This document shows, in pieces, positions 12,417 to 24,330 of a stretch of DNA of 64,000 nucleotides (positions are counted from its first letter, which is position 1; every line of letters starts with the position of its first letter). The DNA comes from Megachile rotundata (lineage: Eukaryota; Arthropoda; Insecta; Hymenoptera; Megachilidae): the NCBI RefSeq assembly GCF_050947335.1, contig NC_134989.1, positions 6,751,501 to 6,815,500 on the forward strand, written 5' to 3'. The notes beneath the pieces are model-generated. The model was not told where the DNA came from, ran no database searches, and worked only from the letters and a program-made list of their open reading frames with translations. Both the position numbers and the translations under genes were made by a program.

Positions 12417-12442
12417 CGCTACGAACTTATTCCCCAACCTAA
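12417..12442 (-). repeat. Mariner outer terminal inverted repeat, right
   Basis: Reads CTTATTCCCCAACCTAA on + and ends directly before TA at 12443-12444. Confidence 0.93.
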
Positions 12443-12458
12443 TATAATTGTACGCATG

Positions 12459-12830
12459 GTATTATGTTCTCAACGAACGAAGCAACTTCCTACATGCGTA
12501 ACAAATTAAATTTAGTAACAAATGTTTAAATAATGCAAGAAATTTTGTAACGAATGATACCACTCATCGCACGCATAAAGAAGTTTATTTATCAGCACTG
12601 GTATGTCGCAACCATGTTCCCAACAAATGACATTACTCATCGTACGCATAACGAATGAAATTTGTTGATGAATATTGGTGTGTCGCAATAATGTTTGTAA
12701 TAAATGGCACCACTCGCTATATGCATAAGAAATTAAGTTTATTAATGAGTGTTCATATGCTGCAACAAAGTTTTTAACGAATGAAACCACTCAGAATATG
12801 CATAGTTTATTAATGAGAATTCGTACGTTG
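12459..12830 (+). repeat. Degenerate tandem repeat, about 75 bp x 5
   Basis: An anchor resembling ACTCATCGTACGCATA occurs at about 12485, 12562, 12635, 12712 and 12789, giving spacings of 77, 73, 77 and 77 bp. The units also share a GTGTGTCGCAATAATGTT-like segment. The array starts just outside the right end of the mariner element. The minus-strand frames of 89 and 92 codons here arise from the repeat. Confidence 0.75.
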
Positions 12831-14900
12831 ATTTAGCGTAGCCATTATGGCTGTCGTCTTCATAATATTTTTTTGTAATCACTACCGAGGCTGTGTTACT
12901 AATATGAACCCATATACTATTAATTTCTAATCCATTATATTTGATATTAAAATGGTTCCCATTTAAAAAATGAAGTTTAACGTATCGATTTGAACTGAAT
13001 TCTTCAGACACAATGTTTTGCTGAAATTCTAAGAGTTTGAAAGAAGATACTTGGTTGAAATTAAAATTTAGGATTATACAAGTGGTCTTTTGATATTATC
13101 TCACCATTAGAAAGACTTTATACTCAAACTTCTAAATTTTCAAAGTAAAAAACTTGTAGATTATCCACTCGAGAGATAAACATTTCCAAATTTTCAAATC
13201 TTGATATTTTTAATTTTAATGTTCACAAAAGTTTCAAGATTTAGGTATTTATTAAGCTTATTATTTTCAAATGTTTATATTATCAACTTCTCAAGGTTAA
13301 ACAATTTTTAGCTTAAAAGCATTCTTTGCTAACTGCTCACCAGCAGATTTCACCAGTTATTTCTAGAACATCGCACCGGAAAATATTTGTTCCTGCAAAA
13401 GTTTCCTTACGGTATCTTCATGAAATCCTTTAAGAACATCCGATCTTAAACGCACTCAGAATTTATATAGTAGAGTAAAACACGCATGTAAAATAGCACT
13501 TTAGGTAGGCTCTCTTATCGCCAACGCAGAATACCGTGATCTTCTTTATCGGACAATAAATTTGAAGGTGTCCTTTCAAAGAGGATGTCTAACTCAAGGA
13601 TTTACATCCTGATATCAAGCAGAACAGCTTGATATAACCAAGGAAACAGGATACCTGTTGTAACTGTCCAGAACATCTGGAACGACCTTGTTATGCATTT
13701 TCCCTGAGGAGATTTGTTAAGATTTGTTCGAACTAAGAACTCCGAGTACGTTAGCTTTTGAGAAAAAGGAGATGTACGCAAAGGAAGTATCACTGGGGAG
13801 TTACTATGCATTACACCTAGTTTACACGAGACGAGTGTTCGGTTTAGTATTCGTTTCACAGCGAGGTGCTTTATTTAGCAACGGATAAAATGAATGACAA
13901 GCTCGATGCCACATTCGTTTATTGAACCTCCATGTGTCATGCTTAGGCTTGAGTCTCAAGCATGAAAAACGATGAATAGTTTTCCCCAGGGCGCCATTTT
14001 CTTTAGGGGAAGTTCGCACGTTCGTCGCAGTAGGGCGCGACATTCATAATTTTTAAGATTAATCCTACTCTGAAAACGTAGGATGCAGTAAATTTAATAT
14101 TGCAAATAGGTAAATTTGTAGTAAGTTTACAGTATATAATTGTAATAATGTAGTAACTTTAGATTCTTAAATGTAAAACTGAACAATTGTACTAATGGAT
14201 TTGGACTGAAATTATTTATTACATAGCTATAAATGAATATTTTTCATAGTGTCAAAATCATAGTAAACTACTTATAAAAGGTGTACAGGGTATCTCATTT
14301 CAATCAACCCACTAATACAACATCAAAAATTTTGATGAGTATATGAGAATATTTTAAATATTGATGCTACATAGCAATGTTTTTGGCAGCAATTACATGT
14401 GAACCCTCTTCTACGTGGACATAAATAAGATAAAAAAATCAAATTCCTTTTTCAAAATGGTATTATATTCTCGAAACTACTATTCTTCATACAAGAATAG
14501 TAAATTATACATATTAAAATATTGAGCTAAGTATGTATTTGCAAAAGTACAATAAAGTTTCATGAAACTTTTCTGATATACATATGTGAATGAACTTCAT
14601 TAACTAATATAATTTGCGAATATGCTTATAATAAATTATGCGTAAAATCGTATTAATTTTGTCTAAATCCTTTTTCAATATCATCAATATTTTCAAAAGT
14701 GTTAGAATGAGATAATTGAAATAACTATGACACACTAACCTAATTACCTACTATACTCTAGCATAACAAATCTCAAAAATAATACCTGATTACAGACCAC
14801 ACAAATTAACTAAATTTGCTACAGGTGAATTCTAAAACGTAAACTTTCGGTACGCACTGTATCCATACAATTGCGTCCATTAAAATCTCTCAGAAAGGAA
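12831..14900. other. AT-rich stretch with small mixed patch, no gene
   Basis: A slightly richer patch at 13560-14043 carries minus-strand frames of 73 and 85 codons with ATG starts. One begins MSRPTATNVRTSPKENG. None shows a domain or convincing splice signals. A hairpin-forming GCTTGAGTCTCAAGC lies at about 13948. A transposon-end-like sequence is at about 14285. Confidence 0.4.
14285..14320 (+). mobile_element. Orphan transposon end (ACAGGGTAT type)
   Basis: GTACAGGGTATCTCATTTCAATCAACC resembles, in reverse complement, the sequence at 58388-58415 (AGGTTGATTTGTCAGATAATTTACCCT). Both look like ends of one decayed DNA transposon family. No coding region or matching opposite end was found here. 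Confidence 0.35.
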
Positions 14901-15166
14901 ACGGAAAAGAAAGAAAAAGATGACTGTCGGCCATATTTTAGAATTAGCGACTGTAGAGGTAACTAAACCAAACGCAACGAGAAGCAAAGGTCGCGGATCA
15001 GACGATCCTTGCTATACCTTAATCCGTTTAACCATGAAGGGCTGGCAAAGCTGACAGACAGTATCTCTCGTTGACAAGCGAAACGGAGTTTGTCATAATT
15101 ATTGGCCATGGTGTCAGCGAGCTGTGCGATTGCGAATTTCGCGATGGGCTGCGCGTTCTAAGCAAA

Positions 15167-15220
15167 ATGGCTAGATACGCGAATAAATTCGAGGATGGCA
15201 GAAAACGTGCGGCTGATTAA
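15167..15220 (+). CDS. Possible upstream ORF, 17 codons
   Basis: ATG at 15167 in the context CAAAATGG opens MARYANKFEDGRKRAAD and stops at 15218-15220, inside the candidate exon that starts at 15195 in another frame. If the exon is real, this overlapping frame would reduce translation of the main frame. It could also be chance. Confidence 0.15.
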   Translation: MARYANKFEDGRKRAAD

Positions 15221-15292
15221 CGACGACTCTACCGTTGATTCTGAACGCTACATGCTCGGATTAATGGATTACGACGGAATAACAGTGTCTCC
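15195..15292 (+). CDS. Candidate first coding exon, unknown protein
   Basis: ATG at 15195, with A at -3, opens a 32-codon frame that begins MAENVRLINDDSTVDSERYM and ends DYDGITVS. It reaches a donor-like CC|GTAAGT at 15293, where the coding phase leaves two bases over. The patch from 14900 to 15300 is less AT-rich than its surroundings, and codon choice (GTG CGG CTG, GAC GAC) differs from the background. The residue mix is acidic and soluble-looking, with no signal peptide or membrane segment. No family is recognised, and the next exon was not found in the window. It could be the 5' end of a gene running right on the plus strand, or chance. Confidence 0.35.
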
Positions 15293-15358
15293 GTAAGTTT
15301 CATGCCTTCTCACGCAGTGGTGAAATGCCGGAACGAACACAAAATGACGAGTAAATAT

Positions 15359-15384
15359 ACAGTGAGTCACAAAAGTATTCGTAC
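15359..15384 (+). mobile_element. Tc1-like terminal sequence
   Basis: ACAGTGAGTCACAAAAGTATTCGTAC is preceded by TAT and resembles the CAGTG…CACAAAAGTATTCG ends typical of insect Tc1-like transposons (family knowledge). No inverted partner and no transposase were found downstream, so this is an orphan end or part of a decayed short element. Confidence 0.5.
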
Positions 15385-15399
15385 TACCTCAGTTAATTG

Positions 15400-15670
15400 G
15401 TACTCTTAACAGAATTTGAACTTTCTATATTGGTAATAGAAGTAGAGCTGGTAATACAAGTAGGATGTATGTCAATAATATTGATGGAGAAGTAAGACTA
15501 CCTATATCAATAATAGGAACGAAGAAGTAGGAGTAATATTGCAGGAATACAGAAGTGGATCTATATCAATGATGATGATGTATCAGTTAAACTACCTACG
15601 TCAATAATGAAGATATAAAAATAGAATGTAGAAGTAGAAGTCTACTAGAACTTGTACAAATGCAATTATG
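15400..15670 (+). repeat. Degenerate GAAGTAGRA / CTATATCAATAATG repeat
   Basis: Recurring blocks, CTACCTATATCAATAATAGG, CTATATCAATGATG and CTACCTACGTCAATAATG, alternate with GAAGTAG-rich segments. They lie just inside the Tc1-like end and may be its internal sequence. Unit length is irregular. Confidence 0.45.
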
Positions 15671-16059
15671 TTGAACATGTATCAAAAGACATTACCAATG
15701 GTACTAAAAGCACTCTTCGCATCTTAATCAGTACAAATCCACTCACAACGAGTAGACACTACTTCAATGGGCTGTAAGAATGTCTCTACAAAATTGTAAA
15801 CAAGTAATCCTATTATCGAACACAGAAGCATAGGATGTGAAGAATGATATAGAAGCAATCACATGTCATGAATATATAAGGATTTTTGTAGAAGAATTTC
15901 ATCATTGAATGTTGATGACTTTAAGTTTGTAAAGAACTACGTTTTCAAGTGCAACATTCACAAAATGTTTGTGAATGTTCACAAAATAATATTTGGTCTG
16001 ATCCTTCCTTTCCTGAGATGTATTAGATATTTTGTAGTGGTATAAATGGAAATTCTTTT

Positions 16060-16790
16060 TGAAGTTCAAAAATTCCAAAATACCAAGATTCTAAATTATA
16101 AAAATTCTGAAATTTCAGATCTCCAAAGTCGCAATGTTACGAGGTCTCAAAGCAGATAACATACCTTCGAAGATACAGATGTCTATTATTTGCATATTCC
16201 AAATCCCAAAGTCCCAACCTCTCAAATGTCCACACATCCCAAATTTCCAACTCATAAATATTCTAAGACTCAAGGTTTCAAGATTTCGAAACTCTAACAG
16301 TCTGAAATACCAAAATTCAAAAATTGAAAAATTCCAAAGTCCTAAGCTTCCAAACTTCTAAAAATCCCAAATACCAATGCCTTGAAAATACCAAGCCCTG
16401 ATGTTTTAAAATTGAAACATCCGAAAGTCTCAAGCCTCTAAACTTCTAAAACTCCCAAATACCAAGGACTTGAGGTTCTAAACTTCTAAAAATCCCAAGC
16501 ACTAAACTTCCAAACTTCTGAAACTCCCAAATCTCAAAACCTCAAAGTTCACAAATCCAAAAAATCTCAAGCTTCCAAACTTCTAAAACGCCAAGTCCCA
16601 TAGTCCAAAAATTTACAGAGCACCATCCCAAAATTGAGAACCACCAAAGTCCAAAACATCAAAAATTACCAAGTTCCAAAATTTCCAAACCCCAAAGATT
16701 TATGTTCCTAAATTCTAAGATCCCAAACACACCTACACCACAAGTTCCCAAATTTCAAGACCCCACTTCACAAACTAAAATATTACTTCA
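16060..16790 (+). repeat. 8-bp-unit satellite array, pyrimidine strand on +
   Basis: About 730 bp of CCAAAATA, CCAAGATT, CTAAATTA-type units in near-constant 8-bp register. AAACTTCTAAAA and CCAAGCCTCTAAACTTC blocks recur. It produces spurious plus-strand frames of 64-75 codons. Confidence 0.85.
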
Positions 16791-16899
16791 CACTACACAT
16801 TTCGAATTAAATATTACACATACAAGCATCAGAATAACTGAAGACGACAAACTCACACTTCAGTCCTGTTCTAAATCCCTATCTAACCCAGTTTGACAG

Positions 16900-17500
16900 T
16901 GATTAATATCAACGCATCGTCAAAATAAGTAATACTAACCCCCGATAGACATCTACATGTCTTTAACAATCACAGATGCTCCCATGTTGACTTCGAAGTA
17001 GTCAAACCACTGGACATCGCAGATCGATCTAGGAGACATCGTTAAAAAGAGACAAACGCTGAGAATGCCGCTTCTAAGCTTCTCGTGGCGGTAATCTCAT
17101 TTACACTTAAAGAAGCCTGCAGGGGAGCGAACGTAGTATCCTGCATACTGAGAGAACGGCTCAAAGGACGAACAATAGCGTTACCACAGTATGATGACAC
17201 CGTATTATGCGAGATTTCTTTCTCTTTTCCGTTTCCAAGGGCGTTGCTATAATGGATGGGTGAACTTGTTTTGATAGTAACGGTTAACAAACTCTTTCTC
17301 GGTCATCTTTCCCAGACTTAACGCTTTCAAGGATCCACAACGACCAAGGGGTGAATGAATTTTGCTGTACATTAAGTCCGTTTCTAATTTATATATTCTC
17401 GCGTGGAGAATATGTGCCTCGAATTTCAATTTTGTAATCGTAACTGGTACTGCGTGGTGGGTACGTATTTTATGCCATATAATTGTGTGCATGATAATAT
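16900..17500. other. Mixed-composition patch with minus frames, unassigned
   Basis: Two overlapping minus-strand frames (82 codons from 17290 and 81 codons from 17492) lie in a patch that is less AT-rich than its right neighbour. The first includes ISHNTVSSYCGNAIVRPLS and SLSVNEITATRSLEAAFSAF. Neither resembles a known family, and no splice sites stand out. Confidence 0.25.
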
Positions 17501-20500
17501 TGTACTCTTGAGAATATTTCGTGCTATTTGAGATAGGTAGAAAATATTTTTAATGGTAAAACTATTGAAATAGAAAATTTTTCATATGAAATTTTTCTTG
17601 TACGCGTGGAATTTTGAAAATTTACTATTAAGGATACATTGTAAAACCTTACGTCATTTGTGATTAGATGTAACGAAAATTATTAGTGTTTGTGAATAAA
17701 TTATTAAACCTCTGCTGCACTGTATGTGAAATTTGCTTACTGTTAATTCATAATATTACATGCTATTTATAATTCTGTAATAAATTAAAAAATTAAGAAC
17801 ATCAGACATGCACCATAAAAAAAATATTAAATAAAATATTACAACTATATATAATACAAGACAAATATTATAAAGAATTATATATAATAAAGAAATATTA
17901 ACACTGCAAAAGTGATATTGTTTTCTTTTTTGTTCAATAACCATAAGTAATATTTCTATTAACATAAATCTCAATGATTTGTTTTAACTCCATTCACATA
18001 ATATTCCCATACACGCATTTTATGATATAATCTTCATTTTCTTTTTTATTTGCAGACAAATTTGAACTCATTCATACTATTTCAATCTGTTTAATAGATT
18101 ACAGCGATGATATCACTGGATTAACGCTTTTTGTCAAATTTTACGTAGACAACCAATTAGTTGTTTCTATAATTCTTTAAACAATATTTAAAAGTACAAA
18201 AATTTCTGAATTTGTAATCTTCTAGACTGGAAACTGTTTACACTAGATAACTAAATTTTTTAATTTACAGGTTTGAAAATTTAGTATATACTAAACTTTA
18301 AATTTGGAAGTTACAAATTCATTTAATTTACACAACTTATGTCCACGGTTTTTAGTGCGCAATGAAAGTCTCCCCTTCAACGCCATTTTAAATTTGTAGC
18401 CCGACTTATTCGATTAAAGAAGTGCTGCAAACTAGCGGCGAGTGGAATAACTATTTTAGAATGGAGTTATGAATTACTGAAGCCGTCATTATTTAGTTAG
18501 CACTGGATAGTAGTGAAGGACGCGTTGATTTTCAGTTTTGTGATGTGTGATGATGTTTCGTCGTTTTTGTTTCATACATTTTAACCAGCAATCGAAATAG
18601 TTATCCATCGTTCAAAAAAAATATATGCAAACTTACATCTGTAATTTAAGACAGTATTTATACCTTTAAAATTTGTATGTAACGAAATAATATCGTTAGG
18701 GACCTTTTATTAAAAAATTCACAAAGAACAAATATTTTAGGATCTGTACAATAATATTGGAAATACGCGAATAAAAAGTGTACAATGAATCAGTTAAATA
18801 AAAGTTTTATGAAAACAAGTTACTTTATAACTTTTATAGAAAGCAAAATTTATTTCATTCATTTCACAAAATCAATAAAGTTACAATACTATGTACTACT
18901 AGCTTAATTATGTAGTATTAAAAACCTATGAAGTACTGGCTCTACTTAAGAACATGTGATATTATTGATACGGTTATTTCGTAGAAGATGCGAAAATTAT
19001 AACAGAAGTAATTAATAGTTTTACAAGCAATATTAAATAAAAAGAGAGATAGTCAAGCATAACATCTAAATATAGTTTTTTATAATTTACAATTTAACTA
19101 AAATACGGAAAAATTTTATAATATATTGTATAATTATGTTTATATCCCTCCTAAGCCATTAAAAAAAATAAATATAAATAAATAACCTGTTATGAAAGAG
19201 TTAAAAAATTGTTAAAACACATACACCAAACAATTGACTTCGAAATTCTCGCGATTTTATTTACTATAACAAAATAGTAATTTTTAAATCCGTTTCTGTT
19301 TTTGGCAAATCAATATAAGAAAGTAAAATAATAATCAACCCTATTCTCTGATATGAAAAGAATTATATTATTATATGCCATCACGAAAAAATTCGTAAAA
19401 TAACAATGAATTTCGAAAAACGGTCAAATTATTGCAGGATAAAATATTAGTGTATAATTCAGTATATAACATATATGTAATAATAGTATATAACAAAATC
19501 TGTGACATTGCTACAACAAATCAAAATAATTGTACATAGATGTAGATAAATTATAAAACATCAGGTAATCTGAAAATGGCGTAAAATATAGTCCACCCGT
19601 TTAAAAATTAACATAAATCAGAAGCGAATTTAATAACGAAAATTTATGACAGAAATAAATTTAATATTGAACTTAAACTGTCAGTCATATGTTGGACAAG
19701 TAAAATTCTGGCTCCGCCATTCGAGGGTTAAATACTAACATTCCCCCTATAATGTCCTTTGAGGGGTAGCGTACTAATTGTGTGGTGGGGGTACACAGAA
19801 ACCAATAAGAAGTTAGGGTGGTTTTTCCAGAAGCCCTGGTTACGCCCCTTACAACCCCTATACAGACATAATGAACATACCCTGCTTCATATTTTTCAAT
19901 TTCGAAAAAAAAGAATGGTTCAATTTACAAATCCAAGTCTGGTGCTTAAGCAAATTTATCACAAACATCAACTGCTAATGAGATAATTAAGAAAACTTTC
20001 AAAATTGAATGATTAGTGACAACTGCAAATTGTGGAGAGAGTGTCTTAATGGTGGTCAGTGAATAATTCTAATCAGTTCTATTTAACAACAAAATGAAAT
20101 AGAAATAAACTTTGATTGTTGTAATATAGTAATTGAGATTTGAAACGATTTTATGGTAACTAAGGTGTTAAGGAAAATTTAAATTCAGTCTGTGACATAG
20201 TGTTATTGTTTATGTTTGAAAAATATGGAAAAGAAACTGTGTTCCTAAATTTTGTACTCATGTTCTGTTTTATGGAACGGATGAACATATATTTGATAAA
20301 GCAGAAAAAATAAAATATTTTAGTGCTGTAATAAACGAATAGTTGTAATAATGTCCAGTAGTTGAACAACAGAATAATAATTAAACAAAATTGACAATTT
20401 CTCAAAAATGTAAATGGAAAAGTAGCTAAAGGTAATATTACATAAAAATAAAGAATTGCGGTGTTTAACCATCAATTTTATGCAATATAATTTAGCGTAA
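17500..20500. other. Very AT-rich desert, no gene
   Basis: Extremely AT-rich with dense stops. A short richer island at about 19735-19870 contains a GGGGTAGCG / GGTGGGGGTACAC segment and a 75-codon frame without recognisable content. It could be a repeat fragment. Confidence 0.5.
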
Positions 20501-20504
20501 AGTC

Positions 20505-21110
20505 AATTCTCAAATCTGAAATATCCAATTATTAAATCCTTGAGATAAAAATGCTCAAAAGACCAAAATCTCAAATGTATAATTGCAAATTCCTAATTTT
20601 ACAATTTAGAAATCTCAAATTCTTTAAATTCCCAAATTTTCAAATTACTAATTACTAAAGCCTGAAATTATCAAACTCATAATTTTTCAAACCCCTAATT
20701 ACCAAGCTCACAATTTCCAAAATCCCCAGATCCTCCAATTCCCAAATTCCCAATTTCTGCGTCTCCAATTTTTCAAATCCTCAAATCACCAAATTTTCAA
20801 TTCCTCAAATCCATAATTGCCAAATTACTAAATATCCAATTCCCAAATTACAAATTTCCATATTCTCAAATATGTAAATCGCCAATTCCTAAAATCCCTA
20901 AATCCCCAATTCTCAAGTTCCTAAATTCCTCAACTGCCCTAATCGCAAATTCCCAAATCTTCAATTGATTCTTCAAATCTTAAATCTGAAATCACAATTT
21001 CTCTAATTCCCAAATCCTTCATTTCCGAATTTCCCAATTTATAAATTCTGAAATCTCTAAAAATTCCCAACTTATAAACTACACAATTCCCTGCATTTCT
21101 AAATTAATAA
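20505..21110 (+). repeat. 8-bp-unit satellite array, pyrimidine strand on +
   Basis: About 600 bp of AATTCCCAAATT, CTCAAATCC and CTAATTACC units. It is more AT-rich than the 2.3-kb array but has the same 8-bp rhythm. It ends at a mixed segment (CCGCTAACCACCCCATACTC). Confidence 0.85.
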
Positions 21111-21469
21111 ATGCAAGATCTCTATAAGGCTCCAATACCGCTAACCACCCCATACTCTCCTGCGCCCACAAGCTCATCGACGGAGGCTACACCTATCCAT
21201 CATCTTAAACATTTTAATATGAATTCTCACCCCCTGAGTTCCTCTGTTCTCTTTGTAACTCCACATTTTCATGTACCCACTATACAGTAAAGATTTTTTA
21301 AATATATTCTCACGTCAGTTATTGTCATCTTTCGTAATCCTTTGAATAATATGTGTCATCCCTTAAGTGATCATCATTCACCTACCATCCCCTACAATAT
21401 CACAATCTAAAAATAGCAGAAGTCACGTACTCATCGTAAACCCGGTTCTCCTGAATAGTGTAGTACTCT

Positions 21470-21830
21470 TTTATTAGGGAATATCTGCGGACATTTTTGT
21501 ACGGTTACATGAAAGGTAGGCTTCCCACGGTTAAGGGGAAGTCTAGGAAAACCAGCTTCTGACCACTCGCCATAGGGCTACCCCTTCTGTGCTCACGAGG
21601 TAAACCATATTTGTATACAGGGTGGGGCATCTAAAACAGGCCACCTGAATAACTCGCTTGCTTTTAACGATAGCGAAAAATACAGAAGACCAGTTTTACT
21701 TCGTTTCGACGAAGACATAATCTGATGTTAATAATTTCTTTGTAGGCGGAGACGCACTGAAAATATGAATACCAGCTTTGCTTCTTCAACCCTTATCCGA
21801 GAAAGGTGAGTCTGTTGGATTCACGTCGTT
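21470..21830 (+). mobile_element. Probable transposon fragment with ACAGGGTGGGG end
   Basis: TATACAGGGTGGGGCATC at about 21617 is followed by ACAGGCCACCTGAATAACTC, a style common at the ends of decayed insect DNA transposons. Further right, ATGAATACCAGC… runs 14 codons to a donor-like GAGAAAG|GTGAGT at about 21803. To the left is a GC-richer segment at 21515-21600. No transposase frame survives, and the boundaries are uncertain. Confidence 0.35.
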
Positions 21831-23990
21831 AGCGTATTAATAAATACATATATTACATATAAATATATATTATACATATGAATTACTAATAAATACAGCC
21901 TTTTATACTTATTTATAAATATAGATTAGTTAATACAATCTATTGAATATTAATGACTTACCGAAAAATAGGGTATGTTTTAGTTTTTGAGAAAAATGTT
22001 TAAATATTCGATTAGTACTTTGTAGCCAACACTCCTGTTATCAAGAAATACATAGTTGATAAGTACAGGAATAATATTGAAGGTTTTGTGTTGCACGGTT
22101 GTCAGGTCGTTGTCAGTATCCATTTTTAAAACTGTAGCTTAATACGACTCGAGCACACCATGCGGTGATTTTTGGTATTAACTCGTGACAATATGTAAAA
22201 TTAAACGACGTTTAAACATTTTTTGAATGCGCCTTTTTTTAATAAAATAAACCTAAATATATGTAATACATCACAGAAAGAATCAAAATAAAACTATCAA
22301 TGTTTGCTTGTAAGATGAGTAGAAGACCTAAACGGATTTATTCTAAAGAAAATATCATTTACCGATGTACACCCGATCGTTAGGATGATCGATTCCAACG
22401 TTCACGTATTCCGGACAGCGACGAAATATTCGGTTGGACGTTTCGTTAAGATTCTTGTCGTACTTTCGACGAATGGTTTTTACAACAGCTACGCAGGATT
22501 CCAACAGATATCGTAGCTATCGTATTGCTTGAATAGCTCGTCTTTTATGGCAAGATCAGCAGCGTCCGATATTAGTCGATCGCATGGATGAAGCATGGAC
22601 TGTGACGCAAAGAATGATACGAAGCAGTATCAGCCATCTAGTTCGACGTGTACACCTATGCACCTATATATACATATATATACCTATGCCTATTTACACG
22701 AGCAAGAATTATGCGAATTAATGCGACAGTGCGTCGTCACCAGACAGAACAAGAAATACATAATTTCGTGACCATTCCAGGGACTCTGATTTGTATTCTG
22801 AAACCCCTTCTTGGAAGCGCCGTGAGAAGCGAGTTAACCCTTATTTGTTAAAGCTCTGCAGACGATTATACAGAAATATGTAGGTACTTTTTGTGATTTT
22901 AACTCTGGTAAAAATCAGGCGATGTATTCAATATTTATGGAGAAATATAATAGGTGTAACTATGTAACAAATATTATATTTATTTCTGTTAACATAGGAT
23001 ATTTTTATACATTCACAAAAATTGTAGTTATTTAATACTTTAGCTACAGACGACTGCATTTAGCATAAAATTAAACACTCTGTTATGAAAATGTGTATGC
23101 GAATGATTCTGACCGTGACATAGGAGCAACATGTTCAATTCGTTCAGCGATAGTGCAATAGACGAAAATTTAAGAAACGAGAATGGTGATATAAATTAAT
23201 TTATTGTTTGGAAAAATCTTACGCATAAATCCTGGTCTTAATCAAAAACTAACTTTTGGTCAGGGTCTAAGATTGCTGGACTTAATGAATCTGTTCATTT
23301 GACTTTCTTTCAGATACACTGCTGAACGCGATTGTAATTAATTTTCAAATAACAGTGAAATTGTTAAGGAGCTTTGTGGACCAATACTGAAGCAAACACC
23401 GTATCCACTTTGTTGAGCATTTATTATAAATTGAATTAGGACTTTCTGACAAGCTCATAATGGAGACCGATGATTATACACCAGATAGACCTACATCACA
23501 TCCTTTTACCTATACCACAAATATTGTACAATTTGTAGTTTCTTACAGTAGTGTCAGTTACTAAAATTTATCAAAATTAAATTGCACTTTTTGATAACTA
23601 AAAGTAACTTTAACCTGAGGTAGGGTGCAGCCTTATCAAAATAAGCATCTTCCATTATCATTAATCTGCCCAACTTCCACCGCCCACATATTTAAAAATT
23701 TCTTCCAAGACTGCAGATAAAAATATATTAAGTTTCATCTATTATTATTATCTTTATTTTTCCAAAAATGCACCTGCCCCATTTTCAATACAAAAAACTA
23801 CACAAATAAATAGAGCAGTAACTGATATAATACTACAGTATCCAAATATTAGTAACTCCATACCATCCGTATAGTCCGTATAAACTTAATACGACCACAA
23901 AGGGTTACACCCTTATTAATAATAAAGTTTGCGTGCCTCAGAAATAACGCAGAAAAACTACGTTCTTTTTGGGATGTCACAGTGTCGTTC
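21830..23990. other. AT-rich desert, no gene
   Basis: A moderately richer patch at 22340-22860 contains short frames but no domain. The remainder is AT-rich. CTATATATACATATATATACC at about 22662 is simple repeat. Confidence 0.45.
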
Positions 23991-24330
23991 CCCCTTAAGA
24001 CCAGAGTGCAACACCAGGACACTGGACACGCGACTCGCATACGAATCCCCGTCGACGTCGAAGAGACCCAGCCATCCCTGTCCCTTTGCCTCCTGGATTC
24101 CTTCTAATTGGGCGCATACGCTGCAGTTGTGCTTTCGTCGAATAGCATCCCGACGCTTCTTGCGGCACCGCTACAGTTCCATTCGGGACGCATCCGCATC
24201 CAGCACGCTCCACGTCCAATGCTCGCTCCCACGTTTTTTTAATCAATCACATTGTCTATTGTGCGTTGCAGCTGTTCCATTGGCCGGGCTGATTTGAATT
24301 TAATGGGCTGACGTACATACGTCGGAATAC
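23990..24330. other. GC-rich island with opposing ORFs, function unknown
   Basis: A compact CG-rich island carrying frames on both strands: plus 23929-24297 (122 codons, starting at a non-ATG codon) and minus 24246-23995 (83 codons, MIKKTWERALDVERAGCG). Both being open over the same bases points to low stop density in GC-rich DNA. The minus frame has the more balanced composition. An exon or conserved noncoding element is possible. Confidence 0.3.

Larger units (their letters stand above)
11517..12442 (-). mobile_element. Rearranged head-to-head mariner element
   Basis: Both outer ends are the same 26-bp terminal repeat: TTAGGTTGGGGAATAAGTTC at 11517 and its reverse complement ending at 12442. 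The whole 926 bp is flanked by TA (11515-11516 and 12443-12444), the mariner target-site duplication. The plus-strand left arm (11517-11868, 352 bp) and the minus-strand right arm (12442 to about 12092) are about 90% similar copies of the 5' part of one mariner: terminal repeat, leader and transposase start. A third, internal terminal repeat, TAAGGTTGGGCAATAAG at 11871, marks the 3' end of the minus-strand copy. So a 572-bp deleted element (12442 to 11871) abuts a 5' fragment in opposite orientation. Each copy lacks the catalytic region, so the element cannot move by itself. It could be mobilised in trans if a related transposase exists. Confidence 0.93.

Noticed and set aside
23929..24297. 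122-codon plus ORF in a GC island
   Set aside because: Starts at a non-ATG codon, overlaps an open minus frame, and has no domain. Low stop density in GC-rich DNA explains it.
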